In this document: one piece after another, positions 1 to 15,500 of the stretch
How positions within the stretch are numbered: the stretch's first letter is position 1
Layout of the letters: each line of letters starts with the position of its first letter
Source of the DNA: Corbicula japonica
Taxonomy: Eukaryota; Mollusca; Bivalvia; Venerida; Cyrenidae
Assembly (NCBI GenBank): GCA_038501625.1
Contig: JAZAYU010000005.1
Location: 868,001 to 932,000 of the forward strand
Length of the DNA stretch: 64,000 nt
Direction of reading: 5' to 3'
Notes under the pieces: model-generated
Databases searched by the model: none
Told to the model about the DNA's origin: nothing
What the model saw: only the letters and a program-made list of their open reading frames with translations
Program-made: the position numbers and the translations under genes

Positions 1-56
1 TCAAAGAATGACATCAACTTCATGAACACAAATTTTCCCATGACACGCACCCCATA

Positions 57-294
57 TTAACCCTTTCCTCCATATATACGCATTTTTATGCATGTGCGAC
101 CAGTGTAGATCCAGATGAGCTTGCACATATGTGCTGTCTGATCAGGATCTGCACTAGTATTTTGGTCAAAAATAACCTTACAAATAAAAAGCGAAAAATG
201 GAAATCCTGATCAGATGGCATTGATGTGCTGGCTGATCTGGATCTATTCTGTTCACACATGCAATAAAGGTGTGTCTCTGGAGGAAAGGGTTAA
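57..294. mobile_element. GATC-rich ~235-bp MITE
   Basis: Ends TTAACCCTTTCCTCCATA and GGAGGAAAGGGTTAA; interior AGTGTAGATCCAGAT, CTGATCAGGATCTGCACT, GCTGATCTGGATCTA. Best-preserved ends of this abundant family in the left part of the window. Confidence 0.85.
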
Positions 295-474
295 TACTGA
301 CCTAGGTTTTTCCTAGAGCAAAACAATGATCATTTCCTTTAAAAAAGACAAATCACCAAAATACTTTTGTTAAAACAATCAGTTAAAGCCATAAAGTTGT
401 TAAATCTTTATACATGATACATTTTCCAACAATAAATTCTGGTATACAATATATGGGTGCTTATACCGTGTTAC

Positions 475-552
475 CTTGGAGGTGAATAAATTGGGTTGGA
501 AATAAATAGCTTTCTCATAGGTCTCTGTATCATTTTCACATGCAGACAGGGC
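475..552 (-). CDS. PLCG1: PLCγ linker exon 3: alternative phosphotyrosine segment (26 codons)
   Basis: The 78-nt phase-0 exon (acceptor CATATTGCAG, donor GTAACA) encodes [16 protein letters not shown] then [10 protein letters not shown]. Length and the IY-x-x-PN-x-FTSK ending match linker exon 1, with tyrosines at positions 12 and 17. It lies 210 bp downstream of linker exon 2. All three lengths are multiples of three, so single, double or triple inclusion would keep the frame. Confidence 0.8.
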
Positions 553-3500
553 CTGCAATATGGCAGCATAATGAAAAATGCAAGATTTCATGTCTACAGC
601 AATAAAATAATAGTATTACAGTAAATATGCCATAATATGTGTAAAATTATCTCAGGCCAAGGTAAAGGACATAATGCATCCATCAATTTCATGACAGGAA
701 GTGAAAGTTCAAAGAATTGTTGCATGACGGGAGACAGGAGCCATATTGGTTACCATAGTTACCTTAGAAGTGTAAACATTGGGCATGTGATAAATTCCTG
801 GTTCATAAATAGCATCTTCTGACGTGTCTGGAGCCTAGAAAAAGCATGCAGAATATAAACAAAATACAACACTACCGTTACCAGGGGAGATAATGTTCCT
901 CAACTGTCAGTCCGGAAGATAAATACCGAGTGATTTTAGTAAGATAATTTAAGGCTCGTTTGTGGAGAAGCACAAATGCATTGTTACTTAAATTCAAGTG
1001 TATCATGAAGCCTCTTGTAACTGTTTACTCCACAGATACAACATTTAACCCTTTCCTGTATAGATACACCTTTATTGCTAGGGCGAACAGTTTAGATCCA
1101 GATCATCCCAAAATGTGGCCAGTGCAGATCCTGATCAGACGACACGGATGTGCCGGCTGATCTGGATCTACCCTGGTCGCACATGCGTAAAAATGGGTAT
1201 ATATCAAGAAAAGGGTTAATACAAAGCCCTTCACTCTTTGACTAATTATACACATTTTTACACATGTGAGACCATGCCATCTGATCTGGATCTGCATTAG
1301 TTGCATCTCGGTCAGAAATAACCTAATGAATCTCAAAGTAAACAGCGTAGACCCTGATTAGATGACACAAATATGCCAGCTGATATGGATCAAGATTGTT
1401 TGCCCGGCAATAAAGGTGTATCTATAGAGTAAAGGGATAGAAGATTAGTGATGATCCAGATTGGACAGCACAACCACACAAGACCTGTGTTAGTTCAGAT
1501 CGTGCCCTCTGTGTTCAATCTACACAGTTCACTTCTTGGTCAGAAAAAAAAACTAGTACTGAATTTTAAAGCCAATACGGTAGATGCTGATCAAATGGGA
1601 CAAATGTGCCAGCTGATCTGGATCTACATTGGTTGTCAAAGTGATCAAAGGCCTATCCTAGAGTAAACAGTTGAACCAATCACAAAACTGATAAAACTAA
1701 TTTTGGAAATTCTAAATTCTTCAGGAACATTACCACCCATTTTTCCAAAATGCAAAATGGAACAAACATCACTGAAAAAACACTCACATTAGAGATTAAA
1801 AATGATACAAAATTAGATGTATTGGGTGTGAAAGAATCAGGGGTGCCACTAGCGGCTGAATCTCTAGGGTCATTTAGGGGATTCTGCCAATTAATAGCCA
1901 AAATAGCCCTAATTTAAGTAAAAATATTACCCTTCAGCTAAAATCAAAGATGTCAAAATGAGGTTTTCGGAAAACCCAAGTTGTGTTAAATTCAGGAATT
2001 CCAGAAAAGGGGTTCGTTTGGGGCAGTCTTAAGGTAGTTCACAAGGCTCTCACTAAGAGGGAGACTTGGGAGAAGTGGTCTCCCAAAAGTGACAAGTCTT
2101 CTCACTTCTTTCAGCTATGGGAGAAGTCATTTTGTATAGACTATAAAGAGAAAGAATGCTGTTGACTGCAAACTTCTCCATAATTCAGTAAATTTATGAC
2201 AAAACTTCTTCTTTATTTGCAAGTCTAGTGAGAGCTGAAACAGTTACATGATAATTTCCAACTTTCTGGCCAAAATCTCAATGAAAATTAAAAACTTCCG
2301 CCCAAAGAGGGGGTTTAAGCAACCCTACTGAACCCCCTCTGGATCCATCCCTGCCAAGTATTACATATCCAGTATGGAACATATTGTTCATTCTTAGTTT
2401 TGGCAAATCATCCCGAAGTTGAATGTAAATCATCTAAGCCTAAAATAAAAACCGAGCAGGCTCCAAGAAATCTTTGCTACTCTGAATGTAATTTTGCTGT
2501 ATGCAATTAATTCATACACAATTTTCAAAAACATTATTTATTTTAATTATCGAAGTTACTTTTTGATACGATGGCTGAAGGTTATAAAACTAAGATTGGA
2601 AACCAGTCTCAAATTTCAAGCATCTGATTGGCTGAAATGGCGACTGGTCACCATTTCAGCCAATCAGATGCTTGAGATTTGAGACTGGGTCGCCATTTCA
2701 GCCAATCAGATGCTTGAGATTTGAGACTGGTTTCCATGCTCAGTTTTATAACCTTGGGCACATGTTTCACTATTAATTTTCATTGGGTCCTAAATTTTCT
2801 GGATTTGAGTGGCAAGATTTATCCAAAAATTCAAGACTAATGAGAATGATGTTTAACCAAAAATAACAAAATTGTTATGTACATGAATACCACTGCATCC
2901 ACTTTAAATGATCATTTTTTAAATTACATCTGATTTCAGAGGTTTTATTATATTTTAGTTTAATGCCATTACATCTTTTTTTTCTGGAGTCTGCTAGGAT
3001 AAAAAGTTTTAAACAAGACATTCACACTACTTACACATACCAACAAGCCAAAATCTAAGGGGGATGCTCAATTCAACCCTGGTTATTTGTAACAAATACA
3101 CTTTTAAAAGATATTTTTCTAACACGAGGTTCTCTAATCTAGTTAAATGCCGATGTGCTGTCTGTAGTTTTGGAGAATTTCACATATTCACAGTCTGATC
3201 AGAGAATAGAGGTCTTTCAAATTGTTGTGCGCATGCGTCGTACGCCACGTTATGTGCGGAAAATCTTGGTTTTATCCTAAACCGACAAGCGAGGGGGCAG
3301 TACCAGATCAGCTGATACAATCAGTATTGCCAAACTGTCTAAATAATTGATTAAATTGCATTGTTGTCAACAAAATGGGCGGGCATGATCACTGTGTCGT
3401 GTATGGATGTAATCATAGGCAAGATAAAGCCGATAACAAGTGCGGATTTTACGTGTTTCCGAAAATGCAGGCTTAATATCGCAGTGGATTCACTCGTCTG

Positions 3501-6500
3501 GTCGTCAAGATTTGACTGTTAAAAGTGTCAAATATGCAAAGATATGTGGTTGCTTTCAAATGAAATTAATTATCTCAAATCATCAAATTGAAAGTAACTG
3601 TTATTGTCACTTCTAGCTTTAACTTTTCGAAAACCTAAAAAATGTCATTAGTTCAGTCCCATATTTCTATAACTATATTTGTAGCGTTGAAATGGCCGAT
3701 CATGTAGTAGTATACGTCTTATTTATGTTATTATAAACATCACATTTTTTTATATAAAATCGTCAGCCATAGTCAATAAGACATTAGTTTGAGTCGCATT
3801 ACATGAATATTTACGTGTTACGGAAATGATGTAGAAAGAAGATAAAATGTCCGCAGACCTGCAAAATCTTAAGATTTTCAGGCGAAATCTCTGGATTTAA
3901 AAAATATTGAATAAGAAAATTTAATGAAACCTAAATTTAACTGAATTTAGAAATGGTTGTTTCAATTACATTAATTAATATTAAGAAACTTGGTCCTTGT
4001 CTAGGCTTCCAAATTTCCAGTTTATTGAGAGATTACGAGAACCTGTTCAGTGACACGATGCCTCAGGCACACATGTACACAACAGCGCATAACTTTATGT
4101 GCTTGTAAATGATAATAACGTTTTTTTTTAATTCTTCGTTGTTTGACTGAACTCACTTATTTATAAATTTGAAATGATTAATCAACATGTTCTTAATTTC
4201 ATAATCTCGTAGTCATATTAACAATAGTAAACAATGCCCCCTCGCGTGCAGTTATCGACTAATTATGCTCTTCAATTTTAGAGAGCGCTAAGGGGAGGTA
4301 ACAATTTGAAAGAACTCTATTAGATTCAGTGGATTCTGATCAGGATCCAAAATATTTGTTATTTCACTAGTTAAACCCAGGAATCCAGAAAACTTAGTTT
4401 GATCTAGTCTTGTCTAGAAAGCTTAGTTAGATCTAGTCTAGAAATCTTAGTTAGATCTAATCTAGATTCCTGATAATCCACCCCTCTGAAACATGAATAG
4501 ATCAGCACAAACTTAAACAGACGCGAGTCCATTACATCAATTCTGTGGGAAAAGTGTAAACAAATTAACCAGGGTTGACTTAATTATGTAATCAGGTATC
4601 GCAATTTACCTTTGACGTAAAGTCATTTGGATTGATATAGAGTTCTGGCTGGCCATAAAGGCCATACAAACCCTGCTCAGATGGGTCCTAAAACATAGCT
4701 CAGTTTATAAACTTACGATAAACATTTTAACCCTTGACTCCATATATGAAAGTTTTATCGCAAGTGCGACCAGTGTAGATCTAGATCAGTTGGCACATCC
4801 ATGTTGTCTGATAGGATCTACAATGTACACTGTTTTTATCGAAAAAAACCTGATGAATTAAAAGCCAAAAGTGTAGATCCTGATCAAATGGTAGGGATGA
4901 GCCAGATGATCTCAATCTACACAGTTTGCCCATGCCAAAAAATCCATATCTTTGGAGTAAAGAGCTAAAGAAATCAACTATTTTAGATTTAAAAAAACAA
5001 ACTTTGAGTGAAATAGTGATTAATCTGAATAGTTATATATTTTAGGCTTATATTTAGCAAATCTACACTTATTATATTCCCTGCTTTGATGAAAATAAAT
5101 CAGTCAATATTTCAATGAAAAGTGAACAAAAAATAACTTGTACAAGTCTCAGAACTCAACTGGAATGTGTCATCAGACACTGATGCCCCCATAGTTACAA
5201 TAACCTTTGTAACAAAGGGCCATAACTCTAGTAACAATGGTCGCAGGAAAAAATATTTTCTTTATGATGATCTACACATCCTGCTTGATCATCTGTGCAA
5301 GTTTAAAAGAAAAACACCAGATAGCTAATTAGGAGTTGATGCCACAAGATTTTACATACATTAAGACAAGTTAGAATGGTAAAGAAAAATAAAATCTTTA
5401 GGGATTTTTATTTCTATCTATTTTCCTTTACTGATCTAACTTGTCTTAAAGTATGTAAAAACATCCATACAATAATAACTGATTTGTGCAAAAATTTATT
5501 GAAATCCATTTTGCCAATTGAAAGATTTTAATATTTTTCTTTTTTGCCTATGACATAGCAATGACGAAAGGAGCAACACCTTAAGTAGAATAACGCTTAC
5601 CATGCCCTCCCTCTCGACGACTGTGTCATTCACCGCCTTCCTCAGCCTCATCTTCTTGTAAAGTGGATATTTCTCATAATACTGGACTAGTTCGCAGAGA
5701 CTCTCAAATTCAGCATTGCCTATCGTAAACAGTCGCCCTTCTTGTCGAATACGGCAGTGTTTGATTTTTCCCTCTGCTCTGTTGTCGTTATTAAAAAAAT
5801 AGTTCATCAAATTTCTGTATGTCGATTTTTTCATTAACAAATACACGAGTAACATCTTGTTCGATTGAGCAATTGCCAATAGTTAAATTAAATATATACC
5901 CATGAATGATTTTAGGGTAGAACAGCATTTATCTGCAAGACTGATATAATAAGTGAAATTAGTAAATCATCCAGTGCAGTTTTCTGATCTCTAGAGTTGT
6001 CTGTGTTCTATGTAATGTTATAACTTGTACTACATAAGGGCCCAAGATCATAAAACTAAGTTTGGAGATCAGTCTCAAATCTCAAGGATCTGATTGGCTG
6101 AAATGGCAACTGGTCGCCATTTCAGCCAATCAGATTCTTGAGATTTGAGACTGATCTCAAGATTTAGTTTTATGATCTTGGGCAAAGGACTCTGCTATAT
6201 CACATCTGATGTATGGTATCGTAAAATCCAATATATATAAAATTCCATCTTTTCATCTTTTATAAAAACAAACATTTGCACTGTATGCCCATTGATAACA
6301 GGAAATCCCATGAAGTAACAGGAACATACCTGAATGATATAGCGTATGAGAACTGATCTGTTTCACTACGTCGTACCAGAAAAGCTCCGTCGTAAGGTAT
6401 ACGTTTCAACATATCCTCTGCTTGCTCGCGATCTTTGTTCTCATTGTACCATCTACAAACAAAAGATGTCTTCTATTTAACATCAACTCATAAGGGACAC

Positions 6501-9500
6501 ACATTTTATAGTTTCCTGAATGGATCAAGTTTTTTTGCACAATAATTTATGGAAGACTGTTTCTCAGGGGCACATCCAGAGGGGGTTCTGTGGGGTCGCT
6601 TGATCCCCCTTGTTGGTCAGCAATATTTCATTCTCGGGGATTTTGGCCAGAAAGTTAGACATTATCATGTTACTACCCTTAGACTGCCAAAAATGAACCC
6701 CCTTTCTAAAAAACCTAAAATCTGACTCTTGTTTCTTTGTAGTTGTTTTTTGCTGGTCTCTGTATTTTTTGTCACTGAAACCTGCCTCAAGGTTCTCAAA
6801 CTAAAAAAAGGGACCAGTCCAAGATCTAAGAGAACTAACTTATTGAAATAAAAAATATTAAAAGAAATCACATACTCTTTGCCCTCATGGCTCTGGGGCT
6901 GAGGTACAGGTTCTTTTAGCACCATGGAGAAGTTAGTTCCCTTGAGTGGGTGTGTCCGGTAGTACATGATCAGGTTGTACAAGCTGTCAAACATCGTGTT
7001 GTCTATAAGGTAATACTTCACCTGTCAAGCAACAAAAATAGTACAAAAAGTGTGAAAAATTAATGAACATAAATATCTTTCATGTGTCAGGTTTGGATGG
7101 AAACTGGTTTTGGGGTGGTAACCCAACTAGTTGAGTTGCTAAACAAAAACCAGTTCCTGGGGCATCGGATTTTCCCATATGAACTGAGCATAAGTTAACG
7201 AGATTTTTTCTTGTATACTAGATATCCACTTAATCATTTTGGTGGTATTTTTAAAACTCATTCAATTTTAAAGTAGCAGAATAATTTATTTCTCATTTAT
7301 AATAGTGTAACCGTGTAATAGTGCATGTCTTGTGGTACATGCCAAACAGGGGGTGTATCCTGGCTGGCTGATCTAGATGTACACTTGTTTCACATTGGAT
7401 AGAAGCCACATACAATGGAGTAAACCTACAACTCTTCATTATAGTGTGATATATATTAGCTCTCAACATTCTTAGAAATTGTCATGAAAACAAGGGAGAT
7501 TTAACCATTTACTCCATGGAAATAGTGTATGTATCACATGATGTATGTTTACAGGTCACCCAGCACATCCATGCCATCTGATTTGTTCACTTCTTTGTCA
7601 TAATAATCTTATAAATATACAAGCAAACAATTCTGATAATGATCTGACTACACATACGTGCTGATCTGAATCTAAACCAAATGCACATGGGTTTACAGGT
7701 CTTATTCATGAAGTAAAGGATCAGGTTCAATTGAGAGATATAAAACAAAGAAGACATATGAACTTACCTGGCCTAACTCTTGTTTTGATTTGATTCTGCA
7801 GTGGTTGATTGTGTTTTGCCATCTAAATATAAAAAAATTGGAAGTAAATTAGATGTCACAGGACCACTTTTAGATTACCTTCCTCTACAGAAATGAGTTT
7901 TATCAAATGGGTGAACAGTGTACCTTGAGATAAGCTGGCACATCACTGCCATGTGATCAGGATCTGCACTGTGTGCTTTTAGATTTATTAGGTTGATTCT
8001 GACCAAAAAGCGAGAAGTGTAGATCCTGATCAGATGGCAAGCACGAATGTGTCAGCTGATCTCGATCTACTCTGTTCCCACAAGCTATGAAACCACTAAA
8101 TATGGAGGGAAGGGTTAACATCAAATGTACAGTCTACTCTCGTTGTGTTGAATTTTTCGGGACCGTAGATTTTATTTCGAGATATCCAAAGTTCGACACA
8201 TCCGAATCGGCGCCAATGCACGAATAATATACCTATATGCTTCTAATGCTGACATGATTGTGAGTGATAGTAGTTGTTAATGTACAAGAACACGTATATG
8301 AACATTTCGGATGATAAATTGATGTATCAAAATAGAACAGAAAAATATATTAATTCGATCATATTTATTACATGTAAAAAACAAACATCGTTATTATTGT
8401 GTAACATCGTCGTCATCTTCACTCTGTGTGTTAAAGTTGTCTTTTGTTAGTTAAGGTTAACATATTCAAATTGAAATAGATATTCAACTCATAATCATTT
8501 TCTTAGAGCTTTCTTTTTGTGCTACAGTTTTATTAACGAGAATTTGCTATGTTTGGATCAGTCATGTTTTTGCATTTGTTATCCTTAACGAACAAATTCG
8601 TGTTTTATAGGCCTGATGGTCACATCATTATTGTAATTTAATGTTATGTTCTGTTTTTAACTCATTCGACAGATTAATTAAGCAAACATTTTACTTAACA
8701 TGCGATCACCGTTAATAATTGTTTAATAATGGTATGTTTCTTGCAAGTTATCACTTTGAAGAAGCCACGCGCATTGTTCGACTGCGGCAATTTTCACACT
8801 TCGACTTATCTGATGACATTTCATAGGATATTTTAGCTGTCAGGTTTAAAATTTTCTTTGACTTATAAAAAAATTGTTTAAGTCGAATTGGACTTAAACG
8901 TGTAATATTATATGTAAAAAGAACACATTTGGACGGGAGCCTGAAATTAATTCGAGATAACAAATGTTTAGACTTAAACGAGTTTGACACAACGAGTGTG
9001 GACTGTATATGTATTTATAGTTATTTTCAGGATTCATTTTTATTTACAAAATGACAGTCAAATATAAATGATTTTTTCAATGACTTTATTTAAAGATGTC
9101 TTCACTCATATTTCTTGACGATTTAGTCGTTACATGTAGTCCACTTGGAAAGAGCTAAAACTATGTATCATTTATTTTAACTAATTATTTAGAAATTTTG
9201 TAACACATTTTCACGACATAATGTTATTTTTACCGCAAAATGCAATATAAGAAATATTGTCTGCTCAACTTAATGATGTCATTTTAAATACTGATGTCAA
9301 ATGTCCAAAGGTACCTTTGCCTGCTACATGCCCCAAATGTAGCACAGTTATCAGACAGACCTGAACAGAGCTTACCTAAACGACAGTGAGAAATCTCCTA
9401 CAAACGTATCACTGTCTCTGACTAGGAACGTCCCGTTGCCAAGATGGGCGTACTCCTTGAGTTTGGCTTCTGCCTCCGTCCGTCCGCCTGGCAACCGACC

Positions 9501-12500
9501 GTGAAACCACTTCTCACTGAAGTGTAACTCATCCTGTGGCTGACCCTGAAAAACATGCAGTCATGTGATCAACCCTTTATTCAATATATATGCATTAAAT
9601 TGCTTGTGCGAACAAAGTAGATCCTGATAAGACGGCTAATCCGTGCTATCTGATTAGGACCTGCATTTTTGGCCTTTTGGTCAGAAATAACCTGATTAAT
9701 CAAAAAGCAAACAGTGTAGATTCTGATCAGAGAGCATGGACGTACACAAAGGCATGTATATCGAGGAAAGAGTTATGGGTTTCCCAAGTTATATTGTGTG
9801 CTATTTTATTCCAATGACATTTATTTTTTTGAGCTTTATAAATGTTTAAAATATAATCAGTCAATTTACATTAAATCAGTAAAGAATTGTGTGACTGACT
9901 TAAGTTTTTTTAAATCAACACTGCTGTCACCCACCTGCCTTGGTAATTAACCATCACCCCATCCACTACTACTACTGAAATCATTATTCATTACCCCACC
10001 TACTATAGGCCACTTGCCTCAGTGATCAACCATCACCCCACCCAATACATTTGCTGTTATCTTGATTCATTACCACACCCACCTACCTCAGCACCACTGC
10101 TGATTTCATCATCAGTATCCTCTTCCTCATCGTTATTTGTCTCCTCACTGTAGAAGAGTTTGCTTGACGTCAGCACAAAGAAGTGGGGTGTCCACGTCTG
10201 ATCGAGGGGATCTTCGAGGTACAGGATTCCGTTCTTGACTGAGTTACTCAGATCTCCCTCTCTTGTGTCTGGGTTAATACAGTATGTTTTCAAAAATCTT
10301 CTAACCTCACTGTAGCTGATTTTTTATATTTTAATGTCAAGATTCTTTATTTTATTATACATGTATACCAATGAAATGATTTCAGCATAATACAGCCTGT
10401 ATGCGCAAGATTGATACAAGACAGATCAGTAAATACATGGTTGAAGGTTATAAAACTGAATTTGGAAACCAGTCTCAAATCTCAACCATCTGATTGGCTG
10501 AAATGGCAACCAGTTGCCATTTCAGCCAATCAGATGCTTGAGATTTGAGACTGGTTTCCAATCTCAGCTTTATAACCTTAAGCCAGATCTCAGAGTGTGG
10601 TTTTCTGATGACATATTTACAGTTGTCTGTGTTACATGCAACATCATAACTGCATCATAATAATTTGTGTATTCTGATTGTAATATCTTGTGCACATGCT
10701 GTCACTAACAATCCTACAACCATTAAATATTCATATGCCATTAAAAAGTTTACTATTTCATCCACAATTTTATTATTACATGTACTACTTTTGCCATAAT
10801 CATGTTCTTAACTGAAATTTTGTTGTTAAGTGTATTTTATTTTGTTTTTTGAGCAAGAAGGGTATATAATAAAAGGATCATAATGACAGTAAAATGCCAC
10901 TTGATCTTTGGTCTTGCTTATTGATTTGTTTACACACACAATTTGAAAGATAAGAACCTACAGACAGCATACTATTATTAAAATAATCAGCAAATAATAA
11001 TCACCATTAACTACAATCAGACAGATCTCTATCAAGTTATTGTAAACTTTGGTATTACTACATGTTCGGATGCTATTTATGGTATAGCAGGATAAAAGAC
11101 TTACTGTCATCCAGCGTATAGTCTATTGGGTCAGCTTGGCTTGGATCGGCTGGCAGCTTTTTATGCTGTAACAAACAACCATGAAGTTTTATCAGATTCT
11201 GATTAACTGATATATGAATTAAGTAGCAGGCCTAATGTTTTGCCTTCAAAATGATATATACTCAGCAAAAATTAAAAAAAACTATATCCTTCCAACCTTA
11301 AATATTCTAAAATTAGGAAAAGAAAATTCAAATTTCTTCTTTGAGCAAATGTGCATTTCTGTAATAATTACAAAGAAATTAAAATTAATGTTCTTAAAAA
11401 TTTGCAGTCACAACTAAGTTATATTTCCCTTTTTTATAATAAGGGTTTCAGGAAGGAGTGATTCCAAAACTAGATGGGTGTTCAGTTGAACATTTGTGTC
11501 GCCCTCTGGTGCTGTCGGAATAAAAATGCAAGTACAAAAAGGGGCAAAACTCCATCAAATGTGACCTTGACCTTAAGAATATAGTATCGTCACGAGCGTA
11601 TTGTCATAGGGAATATAATTTAAAAGTTTGATGAAGAAATATTAATAAACGGCAAAGATATAGCAAACGTTAAGTTTTCATATAAAGGGGAACAACTCCA
11701 TCAAGTGTGACCTTGACCTAAAGAGTGTGGTATTATCAGGAGCGTGTTGTGAAAAAGAATATAATCTGAAAGTTTGATAAGTTTGATGAAGAAATATTAA
11801 GAAATAGCAAAGTTATAGCCAACGTTAAGTTTTCATAAAAAGGGAAATAACTCCATCAAATGTCACCTTGACCTAAAGAATGTTGTATCATCATGAGCGT
11901 GTTGTCATAAGGAATATAATTTGAAAGTTTGATGTAAAAATATTAAGAAATGACAAAGTTATAGCCAACGTTAAGTTTTTGTGTAAAAATCCAAGTACAC
12001 AAAGGGGCATAACTCCATCAAATGTGACCCTGACCTTGAGAATTTGGCATCATCTCGAGCGTGTTGTCATAAGCAATATAATTTGAAAGTTTGATGAAAA
12101 AATATTAAGAAATGACAAAATTATAGCCAACGTTAAGTTTTCATGTAAAAATCCAAGTACAAAAAGGGGCATAACTCCATCAAATGTGATCTTGACCTTG
12201 AGAATTTGGCATCATCTTGAGCGTGTTGTCATAAGCAATACAATTTGCAAGTTAGATAAAGAACTATGAAGAAATGACATAATTATAGCCAATGTTAAGT
12301 TTTTGTGTAAAAATCCAAGTATAAAAAGGGGCAAAACTCCATCAAATGTAAAAATCCAAGCACAAAAAGGGGCATAACTCCATCAAATGTGACCTTGACC
12401 TTGAGAATTTGGCATCATCTCGAGCGTGTTGTCATAAGCAATATAATTTGCAAGTTTGATAAAGAAATATTAAGAAATGACAAAATTATAGCAAACGTTA

Positions 12501-15500
12501 AGTTTTAGTGTAAAAATCCAACTAAAACTAGAAATGTGTCCATAGGACACGGATGCCCCCGCTATGCATCGTTTCCAGATACTAAAGTGCAATGATGGGA
12601 ATAATAGCATTTCAAAGACAGTGATGTTCGAGTAATTATAAGAATATGCATAAACTTGATGATCAAGTAAATTATTTGTATTTGTGGCACTGTTGTCTTC
12701 TCATAACGGAAATGTCTGTGAAGAAGTTGGTGGTAATGAAATGCAATGTCATAGTGAACATTTGTGCCAAGTTATTTTGAAATCCCTTCATTCATAAAGA
12801 AGTTATAGCCCGAACAAGTAAATTCAAGTTTTAGTAACTGTGACCTTGACCTTGGACTTACAGGCATGGGTAATGTACGCAACACACCGCCTTGTCATAG
12901 TGAACATTTGTGCCAAGTTATTTTGAAAACCCTCCATTCAAAACAAAGTTATAGCCCGGACAAGGAAATTCTATTTTTAGCAACAGTGACCTTGACCTTG
13001 GACCTACAGGCATGGACATGGTACACAACTCACAACCTTGTCATGGTGAACATTTCTGCCAAGTTATTTTGAAATTACTATATTCCTAATGTAGTTACAA
13101 CCCTGACAAGAAAATTCTAGTAACAAGTAAAATTTTAGTAACAGTGACCTTGACCTTGGACCTAGGCATGGGCATGGTACGGGACACACCATCTTGTCAT
13201 GATGAACATTTGTGTCAAGTTATTTTGAAATCAATCTATTCCTAACAAAGTTACAGCCCGGACAAGAAAATTCTATTTTTAGTAACAGTGACCTTGACCT
13301 ACAGGCACGGGCATGGTACGCGATACACCGCCCTGTCATGGTGAACATTTGTGTCAAGTTATTTTGAAATCCCTCCATTTATAATGAAGTTACAGCCTGG
13401 ACAAGAAAATTATATTTTTAGTAACAGTGACCTTGACCTTGGACCTTCAGGCTTGGGTATTGTGCGGACACACTGCCTTGTCATTGTGAACATTTGTGCA
13501 AAGTTATTTTGAAATCCCTCCATTCATAACAAAGTAACAGCCCGGACATGAGAATTCTATTTTAAGTAACACTGACCTTGACCTTTGACCTACAGGCATG
13601 GGCATGGTACGTGACACATCGCCCTGTCATGGTGAACATTTGTGCCAAGTTATTTTGAAATCCCTCCATTCATAACAAAGTAACAGCACGGACAAGAAAA
13701 TTCTATTTTTAGTAACAGTGACCTTAACCTTGGACCCAAAGGCTTGGGCATGTATGTGACATACCGTCTTGATATGGTGAACAATTATACCAAGTTATTT
13801 AAAATTCCAATAAGAAATAACAAAGTTACAGAGCGGACAGGATTTTGCAAGAAAATTCTATTTTTAGTAACAGTGACCTTGACCTTGGACCTACAGTCAC
13901 GACACACCGCCTTGTTATGGTGAACATTTGTGCCAAGTTATTTTGAAATCCCTCCATTCCAAACAAAGTTAAGGGCAAAGTGTATATTTTTCTTAACACA
14001 AAATGTAAGTGAAAAAGGGGCATAATTTGAAAATATTGGAAGCATGGTTATGGGTCTTGTTGGTTATGATGTAGATTTTGATGGTGAAAATATATTTCAA
14101 GTTTCAAGGCAGTATCTCAAGTAGTTTTTAAGTTATGGGCAAAATGCACAAAATATAAGAAACAAGATATATTCCTATTAAAACTAATGTAAATGGAAGT
14201 ATCAAAGGGCCATAACTTCTGAACAGAACATGTAAGAGCAAAACCCCACCTTTTTGCACAACAACATATCAGGCCAAGCATTGTGGTAAAGTTTCATCAA
14301 ATTCCCAGCAGAGGTGTAGGAGGAGTTGCGTTCACATGATATATTCCTATTAAAACTAATGAAAATGGAATTATCAAAGGGCCATAACTTCTGAACAGAA
14401 CATGTAAGAGCAAAACCCCACCTTTATGCACAACAACATATCAGGCCAAGCATTGTGGTAAAACTAATGTAAATGGAATTATCAAAGGGCCATAACTTCT
14501 GAACAGAACATGTAAGAGCAAAACCCCACCTTTATGCACAACAACATATCAGGCCAAGCATTGTGGTCAAGTTTCATTAAATTCCGACCAGTAGTGTAGG
14601 AGGAGTTGCGTTCACGAGATATACTCCTATTAAAACTAATGTAAATGGAAGTATCAAAGGGCAATAACTTCTGAACAGAACATGTAAGAGCGAAACCCCA
14701 CCTTCATGCACAACAGTACTACATATCAGGCCAAGCATTGTGGTCAAGTTTCATTAAATTCCGACCAGTAATGTAGGAGGAGTTGCGTTCACGAGATATA
14801 CTCCTATTAAAACTAATGTAAATGGAAGTATCAAAGGGCAATAACTTCTGAACAGAACATGTAAGAGTGAAACCCAACCTTCATGCACAACTACATATCA
14901 GGCCAAGCATTGTGGTCAAGTTTCATTAAATTCCGACCAGTAGTGTAGGAGGAGTTGCGTTCAGGAGAATATCGGACGGACGGACGGACGGACGGAAGGA
15001 CGGACGGACGGACAGGAGCAACTCTTAATGCCCGTCGCCATTTCATGGCGGGGGCATAAAAAGGGGCATAACTCAAATGTGACCTTGACCTTGAGAATTT
15101 GGCATCATCTCGAGCGTGTTTTCAGAAGCAATATTATTTGCAAGTTTGATAAAGAAATATTAAGAAATGGCAAAGTTATAGCCAACGTTAAGTTTTCCTG
15201 ACGGACCGACTGATGGACGGACGGACGGTCGGACGGACGGACAAAGCGGTCCCTATGTATCGCCATTTCTTCGAAAGGGCGACACAAAAATTCACATTTA
15301 TTAGAAATAAATCAACAATTACTATTGGTCTTGAGGTGAATAAAAATCACAAAAAAAATCATTAATTAAACTATTATTTCTCAATAAACAATGCTAGAAA
15401 TTCTAATCTGCTTTTCATATTAGACTAATTTGCTTTCACTTTTAGTATAATATGCTTACTTTTAGTAAAATAGGATTAGATTTAGTATAATATGCTTACT

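Noticed and set aside
14891..15076. Frame with RPSVRPSV repeats
   Set aside because: Comes from the GACGGACG microsatellite at the end of a type B element.
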